Source: Pseudomonas syringae CC1557 (GTDB lineage: Bacteria > Pseudomonadota > Gammaproteobacteria > Pseudomonadales > Pseudomonadaceae). Taken from it: 64,000 bases of DNA. Both the position numbers and the translations under genes were made by a program. A model generated the notes under the pieces. The model had not been told where the DNA came from. It did no database searches and saw only the letters and a program-made list of their open reading frames with translations. Of the stretch, positions 18,066-28,541 are shown piece by piece (position 1 is the stretch's first letter; each line of letters opens with the position of its first letter). The stretch covers positions 3,969,501 through 4,033,500 of the forward strand of contig NZ_CP007014.1 in the NCBI RefSeq assembly GCF_000452705.1. Reading direction: 5' to 3'.

Positions 18066-19597
18066 GCCAAAGCGAGCCCGATCTGCTCAACCATTACGCA
18101 CGCAAGATACTCACCTCTCGCGTCTACGACGTCGCTATCGAAACGCCGCTGCAAGGCGCTCGCCAGCTCTCCGAACGGCTGGGCAATCAGGTGTTGCTCA
18201 AGCGCGAAGACTTGCAGCCGGTGTTCTCGTTCAAGATTCGCGGCGCCTACAACAAGCTCGCGCAACTGAGCGCAGAAGAAGCCGCACGCGGTGTTGTGAC
18301 GGCGTCGGCGGGTAACCATGCTCAAGGGCTGGCGCTGGCAGCGCGTGAGCTGGGCATTCTGGCGACCATCGTCATGCCGCGCACCACGCCGGAGATCAAG
18401 GTCGAAGGCGTGCGCTCGCGTGGGGCCACGGTGGTGCTGCATGGCGATTCGTTCCCCGAAGCGCTGGCCTACTCGCTGAAACTGGTCGATGAGCACGGCT
18501 TCGTCTATATCCACCCGTACGACGACCCTGACACCATTGCCGGGCAGGGCACTGTGGCGATGGAAATCCTTCGTCAGCAGCCGGGGCAACTGGACGCGAT
18601 TTTCGTACCGGTCGGTGGTGGTGGGTTGATTGCGGGTATTGCGGCGTATGTGAAATACCTGCGCCCGGAGATCAAGGTGATCGGCGTCGAGCCGGATGAT
18701 TCGAATTGCCTGCAAGCGGCGATGGCGGCGGGTGAGCGCGTGGTGCTGAGCCAGGTCGGGCTGTTCGCGGATGGCGTAGCAGTGGCGCAGATCGGTTATC
18801 ACACCTTTGAAGTGTGCCGCCATTACGTCGATGAAGTGATCACCGTCAGCACCGATGAGATCTGTGCGGCGATCAAAGACATCTACGACGACACTCGCTC
18901 GATCACCGAACCGTCGGGTGCTCTGGGCGTCGCGGGGATCAAGAAGTATGTCGAGCAGCGTGGCGTGAGTGGCCAGACGCTGGTGGCGATTGATTCCGGG
19001 GCCAACGCCAACTTTGATCGCTTGCGTCACGTGGCCGAGCGCGCCGAACTGGGTGAGGGCCGTGAGGCAATCATCGCCGTGACCATCCCCGAGCAGCCGG
19101 GCAGCTTCAAGGCGTTCTGCGAGGCCATCGGCAAGCGCCAGATCACTGAATTCAACTACCGCTACCACACCGACCGTGAAGCGCACATCTTCGTCGGCGT
19201 GCAGACCCATCCGGAAAACGATCCGCGCAGCGCACTGATCGCCAGCCTGACCGGGCAAGACTTTCCGGTGCTCGACCTGACCGATAACGAACTGGCCAAA
19301 CTACACATCCGCCATATGGTCGGCGGGCACGCCGAGCGGGTCGATGATGAAGTGGTGCTGCGCTTTGAATTTCCGGAGCGACCGGGCGCGCTGTTCAACT
19401 TCCTCAACCGCCTGGGCGGCCGCTGGACCATCTCGATGTTCCACTACCGCAACCACGGTGCAGCAGACGGTCGGGTGGTTGCCGGGCTGGTGGTACCTGA
19501 GGAAGAGCGGCATCTGGTGGGAGCAGCGCTGGACGAAATCGGTTATCGGTATTGGGATGAGAGCGAGAACCCGGCGTATCGGTTGTTTCTGGGCTGA
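18062..19597 (+). CDS. ilvA: Threonine ammonia-lyase (threonine deaminase), biosynthetic
   Basis: 511 residues, the length of biosynthetic IlvA. It converts L-threonine to 2-oxobutanoate and ammonia, the committed step to isoleucine. The PLP lysine is K58 in FSFKIRGAYNK, with SAGNHAQG at 82-89 and the phosphate loop GGGG at 185-188. Two ACT-like regulatory domains occupy about 330-510 and mediate feedback inhibition by isoleucine. The start has an AAAGGA site about ten bases upstream and overlaps the stop of a 39-codon ORF. Expression appears controlled by the Ile-responsive attenuator upstream. No other ilv gene is adjacent. Confidence 0.96.
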   Translation: MSQSEPDLLNHYARKILTSRVYDVAIETPLQGARQLSERLGNQVLLKREDLQPVFSFKIRGAYNKLAQLSAEEAARGVVTASAGNHAQGLALAARELGILATIVMPRTTPEIKVEGVRSRGATVVLHGDSFPEALAYSLKLVDEHGFVYIHPYDDPDTIAGQGTVAMEILRQQPGQLDAIFVPVGGGGLIAGIAAYVKYLRPEIKVIGVEPDDSNCLQAAMAAGERVVLSQVGLFADGVAVAQIGYHTFEVCRHYVDEVITVSTDEICAAIKDIYDDTRSITEPSGALGVAGIKKYVEQRGVSGQTLVAIDSGANANFDRLRHVAERAELGEGREAIIAVTIPEQPGSFKAFCEAIGKRQITEFNYRYHTDREAHIFVGVQTHPENDPRSALIASLTGQDFPVLDLTDNELAKLHIRHMVGGHAERVDDEVVLRFEFPERPGALFNFLNRLGGRWTISMFHYRNHGAADGRVVAGLVVPEEERHLVGAALDEIGYRYWDESENPAYRLFLG

Positions 19598-19637
19598 GGC
19601 CTCGGATATCTCACGCTCCGCGCGAATGGAGTTCACA

Positions 19638-19756
19638 ACGCTCTGCGTCGCAAGAGGACGCAGAGCGTCCAGAAATGCATGCCAACGCGGAGCGTTGGCA
19701 CGATAGCTATGAGCGCTACAGCGCGGGAATGCTTTGGGTGACGCTCTGCGTCACCC
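19638..19756. repeat. Cluster of hairpins, copy 2 (P. syringae-type intergenic repeat)
   Basis: Three perfect inverted repeats follow one another: ACGCTCTGCGTC/GACGCAGAGCGT (12-bp arms, seven-base loop, 19638-19668), TGCCAACGC/GCGTTGGCA (9-bp arms around GGA, 19680-19700) and GGGTGACGC/GCGTCACCC (9-bp arms around TCT, 19736-19756). The core GACGC-TCT-GCGTC is shared between units and with the copy near 10540. They fill the gap between ilvA and the convergent lipoprotein gene and could act as a bidirectional transcription stop or mRNA stabiliser. Confidence 0.8.
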
Positions 19757-19796
19757 ATCTGCGCCGTGGCGCGCTTTCAAGGGCGGGTGTGTTTCA

Positions 19797-20618
19797 TCAC
19801 TGCGCTGGCGCAGTCTCGGTTGGCGCCGGGCTTTCTGTCGACTCAACCGCTGGCGTGTCGACGCTTTCTGCCTTGAACGATGCGGGCTCGGCTGGCGCTG
19901 GCAGCGGCTCGCTAGCAGCAGGCGGCGTGGCGGGTTCTGCAGCAGGCTTAATCTTGTGGGTCGACTCCTTGGCCTCCGGAGCCAATTTGGCAGGCTCAGT
20001 TGCTTTGGCCGGCTCCGCAGCAGCAGGTGCTGTATCAGGAACACCAAGGTCCGCTTTGGGCTTCTCGACAATATGCGCGGCCTTTTTCACTTCCGGTGGC
20101 AGGAAGTTTTCCACCAGACCAAAAAAGCGTTCATAGAACTTTGCAGACGACACGGTTTCGCTGGCAACCTTGACCATCGAATCATCAGTAGAGCCGATTG
20201 GCATCGACACAGAACCCAGCACCCCTACCCCCAGGCTTGCCGAGTTATTGGTCTTCTTCAGTGCATAACGGTCCTGCAGGGCGTTGGCGAACATGGTCGA
20301 ATTGCCCTCTTTCACGTCACCCGCGCACACCAGATTGAAGCTGATTTCGATATGGGCATCGCCGGTCTGCTGAAAGCTCTTGCGGCCACTGATCATCTTC
20401 GGGTCGCTACTGGTGATGATGTAGCCCTGACTCAGCAAAGCACGGCGCCCGGCCTCGCAATACGCCACGTCGGTCGCGGGGTAGCTGCGTGAGAACGTTC
20501 CAGCATCGTCGAAGTGCTCGTGATCATAAACCGCCTGTTTTGGAGACGAGGAACAGCCGGCGGCTGTCAGCAGGACAGCGGCCCAGAATGCGGTGCGAAG
20601 GTTCAATAGCTTAAACAT
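19797..20618 (-). CDS. DUF2242-like lipoprotein
   Basis: 273 residues from the ATG at 20616-20618, which has an AGGA site; a frame starting at 20690 is unsupported. The first 22 residues are a lipoprotein signal (LLTAAGC, lipidated C22). A globular domain follows to about residue 185, matching DUF2242 as I recall it; the tail is Ala/Pro/Glu-rich and probably unstructured, perhaps spanning the periplasm or reaching peptidoglycan. Function unknown. It stands alone between ilvA and the tRNA operon, convergent with ilvA. Confidence 0.75.
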   Translation of the reverse strand: MFKLLNLRTAFWAAVLLTAAGCSSSPKQAVYDHEHFDDAGTFSRSYPATDVAYCEAGRRALLSQGYIITSSDPKMISGRKSFQQTGDAHIEISFNLVCAGDVKEGNSTMFANALQDRYALKKTNNSASLGVGVLGSVSMPIGSTDDSMVKVASETVSSAKFYERFFGLVENFLPPEVKKAAHIVEKPKADLGVPDTAPAAAEPAKATEPAKLAPEAKESTHKIKPAAEPATPPAASEPLPAPAEPASFKAESVDTPAVESTESPAPTETAPAQ

Positions 20619-20787
20619 CGAAAATCCTGAGGAAGGAAAGGTCTGCCAGCAAGACTGCGAACTGGGGAAATGGCGGTAAGTCTGCAACAAGGGAGGCGTG
20701 GTATCAACGTACAGTTCAAAAGGATTTGGATACGTTAGCTAATCCAGCGGCATGGCCCGATCCGCAATCCGCCAAAACGCAGACAAC

Positions 20788-20815
20788 AAAAAAGCGACTC
20801 TATGGTCGCTTTTTT
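20788..20815 (-). terminator. Intrinsic terminator of the tRNA operon
   Basis: AAAAAAGCGAC/GTCGCTTTTTT-type stem (20788-20798 with 20804-20815, five-base loop), with T-runs in both directions. It lies 39 bp past the last tRNA-Asp and would stop tRNA transcription on the minus strand. Confidence 0.85.
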
Positions 20816-20853
20816 GTTTGCTTCAAGGAGTTCAAGGGCCTTGAAGCGGTGTA

Positions 20854-20930
20854 TGGCGCAGCGGACGGGACTCGAACCCGCGACCCCCGGCGTGACAGGC
20901 CGGTATTCTAACCGACTGAACTACCGCTGC
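20854..20930 (-). tRNA. tRNA-Asp (GTC)
   Basis: 77 bases including encoded CCA. The acceptor stem pairs GCAGCGG with CCGCTGC, the anticodon loop reads CTGTCAC (anticodon GTC) and the T loop is GGTTCGAGTCC. Identical in sequence to the second tRNA-Asp gene 115 bp away. Confidence 0.97.
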
Positions 20931-21045
20931 GTATCGCTGTAAACCTGCTTGAAACAAACCTGATGTAGTTTGCTTCCTGTACATCTGACTGAAAGGCCCT
21001 TGAGCTTTTCAATCGCAGACCCGGCGAACCCGGTCTGTACAAATA

Positions 21046-21122
21046 TGGCGCAGCGGACGGGACTCGAACCCGCGACCCCCGGCGTGACAGGCCGGTATTC
21101 TAACCGACTGAACTACCGCTGC
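21046..21122 (-). tRNA. tRNA-Asp (GTC), second copy
   Basis: 77 bases including encoded CCA, identical to the copy at 20854-20930, anticodon GTC. It lies between the tRNA-Val and the other tRNA-Asp in one minus-strand operon. Confidence 0.97.
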
Positions 21123-21182
21123 GCATTGTGTACTGTTTTCTGCATCTGGAAGCTCTCGAACTTCAACTTCCAAACTCAACGA

Positions 21183-21258
21183 TGGTGGGTGATGACGGGA
21201 TCGAACCGCCGACCCGCTGCTTGTAAGGCAGCTGCTCTCCCAGCTGAGCTAATCACCC
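21183..21258 (-). tRNA. tRNA-Val (TAC)
   Basis: 76 bases including encoded CCA. The acceptor stem pairs GGGTGAT with ATCACCC, the anticodon loop is CTTACAA (anticodon TAC), and the D and T arms are canonical. First gene of the Val-Asp-Asp operon. Confidence 0.97.
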
Positions 21259-21279
21259 TTTGCTTCGTTGAGGCCGCGA

Positions 21280-21308
21280 AATTTACGCACCTAACGAACC
21301 TAAGTCAA
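21280..21308 (-). promoter_or_regulatory. Promoter of the tRNA-Val-Asp-Asp operon
   Basis: Read on the minus strand: TTGACT (21303-21308), a 17-base spacer and TAAATT (21280-21285), about 22 bases before the 5' end of tRNA-Val. Near-consensus sigma-70 promoter in the expected place. Confidence 0.75.
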
Positions 21309-21407
21309 TAGCCTGATTGAAGTTTTTTAAAAACCCGCCTCAATCGCAAAACCCTTACCACACATCAAAACTACAGCACAGAGTCAATCGCAGCACACTG
21401 CTCGAAA

Positions 21408-22214
21408 CTATTCGGCATAGACCATCTTTCTGGTCATCCCGCCGTCGACGACGAATTCCTGACCGGTGACGAAACCTGCATTGCGCGACAGCAACCAGGC
21501 GACCATCGCCGCAACATCTTCTACCGTCCCTACCCTGCCCGCAGGGTGCTGGGCATGATCGGTCTCGGATAACGGCTCGGCACGACGCAACGACGGATCG
21601 CGCGCATCGATCCAGCCAGGGCTGACAGCATTGACCCGAATCTCGGGCCCCAGGCTGATCGCCAGTGCATGCGTCAGAGCCATCAGACCGCCCTTGCTGG
21701 CCGCATAAGCCTCGGTATCAGGCTCGGACTGGCGGGCACGCGTGGAAGTCAGGTTGACGATGCTGCCGCAGTGCGCACGCAGGTAAGGTGCACAATGCTT
21801 GGCCAGTAGCATCGGGCCGCCCAGATTGACCGCCAGCACCCGATTCCAGTGCGACAGCTCAAGGCTTTCCAGCGTGGTGTTATGCGGATCGGCGATCGCT
21901 GCATTGCACACCAGGGCGTCCAGACGACCGAACTGCCTGAGCACTTCGGCCACCCCTGCTGCGACCTGATCTTCAATGGCGACGTCCATGCCGATGAACA
22001 AGGCATTGTCGCCCAGCACCTTGGCCACCTTGGCGCCACGCGCACGATCAAGATCGGTCAGGACCACTTGCCAGCCCTCGGCAATCAGCCATGCGGCAAT
22101 GCCGAGCCCGATGCCGCGAGCGGCACCGGTCACCAGCGCGACGCGACCATTGTGGGTGCCAGCAAATTTCAGCGCCCACTCCTGCCCTGTTCCAGCACTC
22201 ACTGTGTCATTCAC
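21408..22214 (-). CDS. SDR-family oxidoreductase
   Basis: 268 residues of a classical short-chain dehydrogenase/reductase. TGAARGIG at 29-36 binds the dinucleotide, CNAA at 103-106 replaces the usual NNAG, and the catalytic pair is Y170-x3-K174. The start is GTG, overlapping the metZ stop (GTGA), so it is translationally coupled to metZ as the last gene of cvpA-purF-metZ-SDR. An ATG at 22208-22210 is out of frame. Substrate unknown; the operon position suggests, but does not prove, a link with methionine or purine metabolism. Confidence 0.9.
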   Translation of the reverse strand: MNDTVSAGTGQEWALKFAGTHNGRVALVTGAARGIGLGIAAWLIAEGWQVVLTDLDRARGAKVAKVLGDNALFIGMDVAIEDQVAAGVAEVLRQFGRLDALVCNAAIADPHNTTLESLELSHWNRVLAVNLGGPMLLAKHCAPYLRAHCGSIVNLTSTRARQSEPDTEAYAASKGGLMALTHALAISLGPEIRVNAVSPGWIDARDPSLRRAEPLSETDHAQHPAGRVGTVEDVAAMVAWLLSRNAGFVTGQEFVVDGGMTRKMVYAE

Positions 22215-23422
22215 AACGCCGCCAGACCTCGTGCAAGGTCCGCCTGAAGGTCTGCGACATCCTCAAGACCCACCGCCACCCGGATCAGGCTGTCACGAAT
22301 CCCTGCCGCTTCACGCTCTTGCGGCGCCAGACGGCCATGGGACGTGGTGCTCGGGTGAGTGATCGTGGTTTTACTGTCGCCCAGGTTGGCAGTGATCGAA
22401 ATCAGGCGCGTGGCATCGATAAAGCGCCATGCGCCGTCCTTGCCACCCTTGACCTCAAAGCTCACCACTGCACCGAAACCCTTTTGCTGACGCTGAGCCA
22501 GCTCATGCTGCGGATGGCTCTTGAGCCCGGCGTAATGAACCTTTTCGATGCCATCCTGCTGCTCCAGCCACTCGGCCAGAGCCTGCGCATTGGCGCAATG
22601 GGCACGCATGCGCAGGTTCAGGGTTTCGAGGCCCTTAAGGAAGATCCAGGCGTTGAACGGGCTGAGCGTCGGCCCGGCCGTACGCAGGAAACCGACCACT
22701 TCCTTCATCTGCTCGCTGCGACCGGCCACCACACCGCCCATGCAGCGGCCCTGGCCGTCGATGAACTTGGTGGCCGAATGCACAACGATATCTGCGCCCA
22801 ACAGCAACGGTTGCTGCAAGGCTGGCGTACAGAAGCAGTTGTCGACGATCAGCATCGTGCCTTTGGCATGCGCGATCTCGGCCAGACCGGCGATGTCCAC
22901 CAGCTCGGCCAACGGGTTGGACGGCGATTCAACGAACAACATTTTGGTGTTGGACTTGATGGCCGCATCCCAGCCACTCAGATCAGCCAGCGGAACGTAA
23001 TCCACCTCGATGCCGAACCGTTTGAAATACTTGTCGAACAGGCTGATGGTCGAACCAAAGACACTGCGCGAGACCAGAACATGGTCTCCCGCACTGCACA
23101 GGCTCATCACTACCGCCAGCGTCGCCGCCATGCCGGTGGCCGTGGCGACAGCCTGCTCGGCGCCTTCAAGCGCAGCAATGCGCTCCTCGAAGGAGCGCAC
23201 CGTCGGGTTGGTATACCGCGAGTAGACATTACCCGGCACTTCGCCCGCAAAACGCGCGGCGGCATCGGCCGCCGTGCGAAATACGTAGCTGGAGGTGAAG
23301 AACATGGGATCGCCATGTTCGCCTTCCGGTGTGCGGTGTTGCCCGGCACGTACGGCGAGAGTATCGAAACCCACACCTTCAAGGTCGCTGTCCAGCCGAC
23401 CTGCATCCCATTCCTGAGTCAT
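22211..23422 (-). CDS. metZ: O-succinylhomoserine sulfhydrylase
   Basis: 403 residues from the ATG at 23420-23422, preceded by AAGGAG; upstream in-frame sequence is not supported. A cystathionine-gamma-synthase-family PLP enzyme with lysine K219 in [11 protein letters not shown]. It makes homocysteine directly from O-succinylhomoserine and sulfide in pseudomonads. Location directly after purF (20-bp gap) is the recalled Pseudomonas arrangement and supports MetZ over other family members. The following SDR gene overlaps its stop. Confidence 0.95.
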   Translation of the reverse strand: MTQEWDAGRLDSDLEGVGFDTLAVRAGQHRTPEGEHGDPMFFTSSYVFRTAADAAARFAGEVPGNVYSRYTNPTVRSFEERIAALEGAEQAVATATGMAATLAVVMSLCSAGDHVLVSRSVFGSTISLFDKYFKRFGIEVDYVPLADLSGWDAAIKSNTKMLFVESPSNPLAELVDIAGLAEIAHAKGTMLIVDNCFCTPALQQPLLLGADIVVHSATKFIDGQGRCMGGVVAGRSEQMKEVVGFLRTAGPTLSPFNAWIFLKGLETLNLRMRAHCANAQALAEWLEQQDGIEKVHYAGLKSHPQHELAQRQQKGFGAVVSFEVKGGKDGAWRFIDATRLISITANLGDSKTTITHPSTTSHGRLAPQEREAAGIRDSLIRVAVGLEDVADLQADLARGLAAL

Positions 23423-23442
23423 GCCGCCCACTCCTTGTCCGA

Positions 23443-24951
23443 TTAGTTGTTGTACAGGTCGATGATCGCGCTCACTGCCTGGGTCTTGACCTTGGAGGCA
23501 TCGTTGCGCGCATGCTCGATCCGGTTCAGGTAATGCTCGTCGATATCGCCCGTCACATACTTGCCGTCGAAGACCGAGCAATCGAAGTTGTCGATCTTGA
23601 TCTTCTTGCTGCCACTGACCGCCTCGATCAGGTCGTTGAGATCCTGATAGACCAGCCAGTCGGCACCGATGAGGTCGGCGACGTCCTGGGTAGTACGGTT
23701 GTGGGCGATCAACTCGTGAGCACTCGGCATATCGATGCCGTAGACGTTGGGGTAACGCACTGCCGGGGCAGCGGAACAGAAGTAGACATTCTTGGCACCG
23801 GCTTCGCGGGCCATCTGGATGATCTGTTTGCAGGTTGTGCCGCGAACGATCGAGTCATCCACCAGCATGACGTTCTTGCCACGGAACTCCAGTTCGATGG
23901 CATTGAGCTTCTGACGCACGGATTTCTTGCGCGCAGCCTGCCCCGGCATGATGAAGGTGCGACCGATATAACGGTTCTTGACGAACCCTTCGCGAAACTT
24001 GACGCCCAGATGATTGGCCAGTTCGAGCGCAGCGGTGCGGCTGGTGTCCGGAATCGGGATGACCACGTCTATGTCGTGATCCGGACGCTCGCGCAGGATC
24101 TTGTCGGCCAGTTTCTCGCCCATGCGCAGACGCGCCTTGTAGACCGAGATGCCGTCGATGATCGAATCCGGACGCGCCAGATAGACGTGTTCGAAGATGC
24201 ACGGCGCATATTTCGGATTGGCTGCGCACTGGCGGGTATACAGCTTGCCGTCTTCGGTGATGTAGACCGCTTCGCCCGGGGCCAGATCGCGGATCAGGGT
24301 AAAACCCAGTACGTCGAGCGATACGCTTTCCGAGGCAATCATGTACTCGACGCCTTCGTCGGTATGACGCTGGCCGAACACGATAGGACGAATGGCGTCC
24401 GGATCACGGAAACCGACGATGCCATAACCGGTGATCATTGCCACGACTGCGTAACCGCCACGGCAGCGATGGTGTACGTCGGTCACGGCCGCGAAGATAT
24501 CTTCTTCAGTCGGCTGCAACTTGCCACGCACGGCCAGCTCATGAGCGAAGACGTTGAGCAGCACTTCCGAATCGGAATTGGTGTTGACATGGCGCAGGTC
24601 GGATTCGTAAATCTCCTTCGCCAGTTGCTCGACGTTGGTCAGATTGCCATTGTGCGCCAACGTGATGCCGTAAGGCGAGTTGACATAGAACGGCTGGGCT
24701 TCGGCCGAAGTCGAACTGCCCGCAGTGGGATAGCGCACATGACCAATGCCCATGTGCCCGACAAGGCGCTGCATATGGCGCTGATGAAATACATCACGCA
24801 CCAGTCCGTTGTCCTTGCGCAGGAATAACCGGCCATCGTGGCTGGTTACGATACCGGCAGCGTCCTGGCCGCGGTGCTGGAGGACGGTAAGCGCGTCATA
24901 CAGCGCCTGATTGACGTTCGACTTGCCGACGATACCGACGATGCCACACAT
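23443..24951 (-). CDS. purF: Amidophosphoribosyltransferase
   Basis: 502 residues from the ATG at 24949-24951. After Met removal C2 (MCGIVGIVG) is the N-terminal nucleophile of the glutaminase domain; the PRPP-binding motif [12 protein letters not shown] is at 362-373. It catalyses the first step of de novo purine synthesis, forming phosphoribosylamine from PRPP and glutamine. cvpA lies 10 bp upstream and metZ 20 bp downstream. A frame extending 38 codons further upstream overlaps cvpA and is rejected. Confidence 0.97.
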   Translation of the reverse strand: MCGIVGIVGKSNVNQALYDALTVLQHRGQDAAGIVTSHDGRLFLRKDNGLVRDVFHQRHMQRLVGHMGIGHVRYPTAGSSTSAEAQPFYVNSPYGITLAHNGNLTNVEQLAKEIYESDLRHVNTNSDSEVLLNVFAHELAVRGKLQPTEEDIFAAVTDVHHRCRGGYAVVAMITGYGIVGFRDPDAIRPIVFGQRHTDEGVEYMIASESVSLDVLGFTLIRDLAPGEAVYITEDGKLYTRQCAANPKYAPCIFEHVYLARPDSIIDGISVYKARLRMGEKLADKILRERPDHDIDVVIPIPDTSRTAALELANHLGVKFREGFVKNRYIGRTFIMPGQAARKKSVRQKLNAIELEFRGKNVMLVDDSIVRGTTCKQIIQMAREAGAKNVYFCSAAPAVRYPNVYGIDMPSAHELIAHNRTTQDVADLIGADWLVYQDLNDLIEAVSGSKKIKIDNFDCSVFDGKYVTGDIDEHYLNRIEHARNDASKVKTQAVSAIIDLYNN

Positions 24952-24961
24952 GCCACAACCC

Positions 24962-25549
24962 CTACTTAGTGGAACTGGATTTACCGAGCACATCCTGCTG
25001 TGGTGTATACGGCAGGATCTGTTCCTTGAACGGCAGGTCAGCGGGTACGCTGATGCCGCTGGCAAGCCACTTGCTGGACATCCCGAGAATCAGGTTTTTA
25101 GACCAGTCAGCGACCATGAGAAATTGTGGCACCAGCCTGGACTGTTGCCACCATTGATCCTGTTGCACCGGCCCGAGGCTCAAAAGCCCCACCGCGACAA
25201 CGACAAGCAGGCCTCCGCGCGCTGCGCCGAAGACCATGCCGAGAAAACGATCGGTCCCGGAAAGCCCGGTGACGCGAATCAGTTCGCCTATAAGAAAGTT
25301 GACCATGGCGCCCACCAGCAGGGTGGCGACGAAAAGAATGGTGCAGCTCGCGATGACGCGGGCCGAAGGTGTTTCTATGTAATTGACCAGGTACTGCGAC
25401 AACCCTGCGCCAAACATCCAGGCCACTACGCCTGCAATGATCCACGTCGTCAACGACAGTGCTTCTTTTACGAAGCCGCGTTTCAGACTGATCAGGGCGG
25501 AGATGGCGACAATTCCCAGAATTGCCCAGTCAACCGGAGTAAATGGCAC
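24962..25549 (-). CDS. cvpA: CvpA family membrane protein
   Basis: 195 residues with four hydrophobic segments in the first 130, starting [14 protein letters not shown], as in CvpA, the inner-membrane protein named for its requirement in colicin V production. It commonly sits directly before purF, as here (10-bp gap). Molecular function is not settled; a role in envelope homeostasis has been proposed in enterics. A -10-like TAAAAT (25580-25585 on the minus strand) about 30 bp upstream is a candidate promoter. Confidence 0.93.
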   Translation of the reverse strand: MPFTPVDWAILGIVAISALISLKRGFVKEALSLTTWIIAGVVAWMFGAGLSQYLVNYIETPSARVIASCTILFVATLLVGAMVNFLIGELIRVTGLSGTDRFLGMVFGAARGGLLVVVAVGLLSLGPVQQDQWWQQSRLVPQFLMVADWSKNLILGMSSKWLASGISVPADLPFKEQILPYTPQQDVLGKSSSTK

Positions 25550-25600
25550 GTTGCAGCCTGCAGACAGATGAGGCGGCGCATTTTAGCAGAGCGCCCGCCT

Positions 25601-25623
25601 GCCGGTAAGCAGCGATTACCGGC
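25601..25623 (-). terminator. Hairpin between the SPOR gene and cvpA
   Basis: Perfect 8-bp arms GCCGGTAA (25601-25608) and TTACCGGC (25616-25623) around a seven-base loop, downstream of the SPOR gene on its strand. No T-run follows, so it may stabilise the mRNA end or be a weak or Rho-linked stop. Confidence 0.4.
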
Positions 25624-25667
25624 GAAAGGCATTTTACTTCACTGCAGCAGCACCAGGTGCCGGACGG

Positions 25668-26336
25668 TCAGCCTCGTTCAGGCTGAAAGCGCACCACAAT
25701 ACCTTTGAGTTTCTGCTGTTTGTCCAGTTGATCACGCAGACGATCAGCTTCTGCACGCTCGATCAGCGGCCCGACAAATACCCGGTTCACACCGTCGGAA
25801 GTACGGATATAGGCATTGTAGCCCTGAGTGCGCAACGTCTTTTGCAGGTTATCGGCATTGGCTCGATTGGACATGCTGGCCAGCTGCACCGACCAACTGA
25901 TCGACAGGCCATTGGCATCAACGCCAGCCGGTGCAGCGGGCTTGGCTGGAGCGGCCGGAGCAGGCGCCGGAGCAGAGGGTGCTGGTGCTGGTGCAGGCGC
26001 CGGTTTGGCTACCGGTTTCTGCGCTGGCGCTGTGGTTGCCGGTGGCGCTGACTGGGCAGGTGCTGGCGCAATCGGCATGGAGGGGGCTTGATTGCCTGCC
26101 ATGTCGTCATCGCCAGGAACAGGTTCCTGAGGCAGCACCTGTGGCTCCTGGACCGGCACAGGATCGACACGAACCTGTGAAGCCGCGGGTGCCTGGGGTG
26201 CCGACGGCGCTTCGACCTGCACATGGCGAGTTTCATCTTCCCGCGTGAAGAGCATCGGCAAAAAGATGACTGCCACAGCGATCAACACCAGCGCTCCAAC
26301 CATCCGCTGCTTGACTACGTTATCCAGCAAAGCCAT
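25668..26336 (-). CDS. SPOR-domain protein (DedD-like)
   Basis: 222 residues from the ATG at 26334-26336. A membrane segment near residues 12-28 (VGALVLIAVAVIFLPML) is followed by a long Pro/Ala-rich linker and a C-terminal SPOR domain (about 145-220, beginning SWSVQLASMSN), which binds denuded septal peptidoglycan. This is the DedD architecture, associated with cell division. Its start overlaps the folC 3' end by 17 bp. The repeat-rich Pro-Ala linker may vary in length between strains. Confidence 0.88.
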   Translation of the reverse strand: MALLDNVVKQRMVGALVLIAVAVIFLPMLFTREDETRHVQVEAPSAPQAPAASQVRVDPVPVQEPQVLPQEPVPGDDDMAGNQAPSMPIAPAPAQSAPPATTAPAQKPVAKPAPAPAPAPSAPAPAPAAPAKPAAPAGVDANGLSISWSVQLASMSNRANADNLQKTLRTQGYNAYIRTSDGVNRVFVGPLIERAEADRLRDQLDKQQKLKGIVVRFQPERG

Positions 26337-27624
26337 TTGCAGCTTCCTCGTCGGTGTGCAGGGCCAACCATTCCAGGGCCTCGGCAACACAATAAAAAGA
26401 TCCGAACAGCAGAATTTCATCATCGGCCGTGGCATGCGCGCATTGAGCCTCCAATGCCAGCGCAATACTCTGATAGGACGTCACGCGAGCGCCAAGGTTC
26501 TGCAATGCTGCCTGCAACTCTTCGGCAGGCCTGCTGCGCGGTGTGGGCAACGGCGCGACGGCCCATTCGGCAATGATCGGTGACAGAGGAGCGACTACTC
26601 CCTCAAGGTCCTTGTCATTCAGCAGACCGAACACAGCGCGGCGCTTGCCGACAACCGGGAATTGCGCCAGACGCTGGTGCAGAAACTGCGCGGCATGCGG
26701 ATTGTGACCAACGTCCAGAAGCAGATTGAGGCGTTTGTCCTGCCAGTGCACAACTCGACGATCAAGCCGCCCGGCAAGCCGGGTGCGAGCCAGAACCTGA
26801 CCCAGCGTTGCGGACTGTAGCGGATACCCCAACAGGGCATACAGCTGGAGGGCCAGCGCGGCGTTCTGCATGGGCAGGTCAAGTAATGGCAGACCGAGCA
26901 ATTCAACCTGCTTGCCCTGTGCCACGCCGCGCCAGTCCCAGCTGTCCGGGCCAACCGTCAGGTCGAAATCCTCACCGCGCAACAACAACGGGCAGCCCAG
27001 TTCACGAGCCTTGTCCAGCAACGGTTCGGGCGGAACGGGATCGCCACACAGCGCCGGACGACCGGATCGGAAGATCCCGGCTTTCTCGAACGCAACGGAC
27101 TCACGGCTATCACCCAGCCACTCCGGGTGATCCACACCGATACTGGTCACCAGCGCGAAATCCGCATCGATCAGGTTCACGGCGTCCAGACGACCACCCA
27201 GGCCGACTTCCAGCACCACAGCGTCAAGCTGAGCGCGCTCGAACAGCCAGAAAGCTGCCAGCGTGCCCATTTCGAAGTAAGTCAGGGTGACGCCATCGCG
27301 CGCTGCTTCGACGGCCGCAAAGGCTTCGCACAATTCGTCATCAGTCGCTTCAACGCCTTGCACCCTCACCCGCTCGTTATAGCGGATCAGATGCGGCGAG
27401 CTGTAGACACCTGTCTTCAAACCCTGGGCTTGCAGCAACGCGGCGATAAAGGCGCAGGTTGACCCCTTGCCGTTGGTGCCGGTGACAGTGATCACCCTGG
27501 GGGCAGGCCTGGTCAGGCCCAACTGCTGCGCCACCTGTTGCGAGCGATCCAGTCCCATGTCGATGGCAGACGGATGCAATTGCTCCAGGTAGGCGAGCCA
27601 GTCGCCCAGGGTTGCCGGGGTCAT
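26320..27624 (-). CDS. folC: Bifunctional dihydrofolate / folylpolyglutamate synthase
   Basis: 434 residues with the Mur-ligase-type ATP-binding motif TGTNGKGST at 48-56 and the family segments [12 protein letters not shown] and [13 protein letters not shown]. It adds glutamate to dihydropteroate and polyglutamylates folates. The start ATG overlaps the accD stop (ATGA), and the 3' end overlaps the SPOR gene, so accD-folC-dedD form one unit. Confidence 0.96.
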   Translation of the reverse strand: MTPATLGDWLAYLEQLHPSAIDMGLDRSQQVAQQLGLTRPAPRVITVTGTNGKGSTCAFIAALLQAQGLKTGVYSSPHLIRYNERVRVQGVEATDDELCEAFAAVEAARDGVTLTYFEMGTLAAFWLFERAQLDAVVLEVGLGGRLDAVNLIDADFALVTSIGVDHPEWLGDSRESVAFEKAGIFRSGRPALCGDPVPPEPLLDKARELGCPLLLRGEDFDLTVGPDSWDWRGVAQGKQVELLGLPLLDLPMQNAALALQLYALLGYPLQSATLGQVLARTRLAGRLDRRVVHWQDKRLNLLLDVGHNPHAAQFLHQRLAQFPVVGKRRAVFGLLNDKDLEGVVAPLSPIIAEWAVAPLPTPRSRPAEELQAALQNLGARVTSYQSIALALEAQCAHATADDEILLFGSFYCVAEALEWLALHTDEEAANGFAG

Positions 27625-28541
27625 ATCGAGGCCGGAGCTGGCGGAACTACAATCGGTTCAATGACGGGCGCAACAAAGCGCGGTGTAGGCAGGTCCATCA
27701 TCTGCGCAAGCAGATTACCCAGCCGTGGGCGAAGCTCGCTACGAGCGATGATCATGTCGATGGCACCGTGATCCAGCAGGAACTCACTGCGCTGGAAGCC
27801 TTCCGGCAGCTTTTCGCGCACGGTCTGTTCGATAACGCGAGGACCGGCGAAACCTATCAGCGCCTTGGGTTCGGCAACGATGACGTCACCCAGCATGGCC
27901 AGACTCGCGGAAACGCCGCCGTAGACAGGATCGGTGAGTACGGAAATGAACGGCAGCCCTTCTTCGCGAAGACGCGCCAGCACGGCAGAAGTCTTGGCCA
28001 TCTGCATCAACGAGATCAGCGCTTCCTGCATGCGTGCACCGCCGGAAGCGGCGAAGCATACGAACGGGCAGCGATTTTCCAGCGCGTAGTTGGCGGCACG
28101 TACGAAACGCTCGCCGACAATGGCACCCATCGAACCGCCCATGAACGAGAATTCGAATGCCGAAGCCACCACCGGCATGCCCAGCAGGGTGCCGCTCATC
28201 GAGATCAGCGCGTCTTTCTCACCGGTCTGCTTCTGGGCTGCGGTCAGGCGGTCCTTGTACTTCTTGCCGTCACGGAATTTCAGACGGTCCACCGGCTCCA
28301 GATCAGCGCCCAGTTCGGCACGGCCTTCGACATCCAGGAAAATGTTCAGACGCGCGCGCGCGCCGATACGCATGTGGTGGTTGCACTTGGGGCAGACGTC
28401 CATGGTCTTTTCCAGCTCAGGCCGGTAAAGCACCGCTTCGCAGGACGGGCATTTGTGCCAGAGGCCTTCAGGAACCGAGCTTTTCTTGACCTCGGAACGC
28501 ATGATCGATGGGATCAGTTTATCTACCAACCAGTTGCTCAT
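27621..28541 (-). CDS. accD: Acetyl-CoA carboxylase, carboxyltransferase beta subunit
   Basis: 306 residues. An N-terminal zinc ribbon has C31, C34, C50 and C53, followed by a crotonase-like carboxyltransferase core. With AccA it transfers CO2 from biotin on AccB to acetyl-CoA, giving malonyl-CoA for fatty-acid synthesis. Overlapping ATGA with folC. About 250 bp separate it from trpF, so it probably has its own promoter. Confidence 0.97.
   Translation of the reverse strand: MSNWLVDKLIPSIMRSEVKKSSVPEGLWHKCPSCEAVLYRPELEKTMDVCPKCNHHMRIGARARLNIFLDVEGRAELGADLEPVDRLKFRDGKKYKDRLTAAQKQTGEKDALISMSGTLLGMPVVASAFEFSFMGGSMGAIVGERFVRAANYALENRCPFVCFAASGGARMQEALISLMQMAKTSAVLARLREEGLPFISVLTDPVYGGVSASLAMLGDVIVAEPKALIGFAGPRVIEQTVREKLPEGFQRSEFLLDHGAIDMIIARSELRPRLGNLLAQMMDLPTPRFVAPVIEPIVVPPAPASI

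Noticed and set aside
17612..19258. 548-residue open frame on the minus strand
   Set aside because: Mostly antisense to ilvA; the part beyond ilvA covers the leader region and has no start context.
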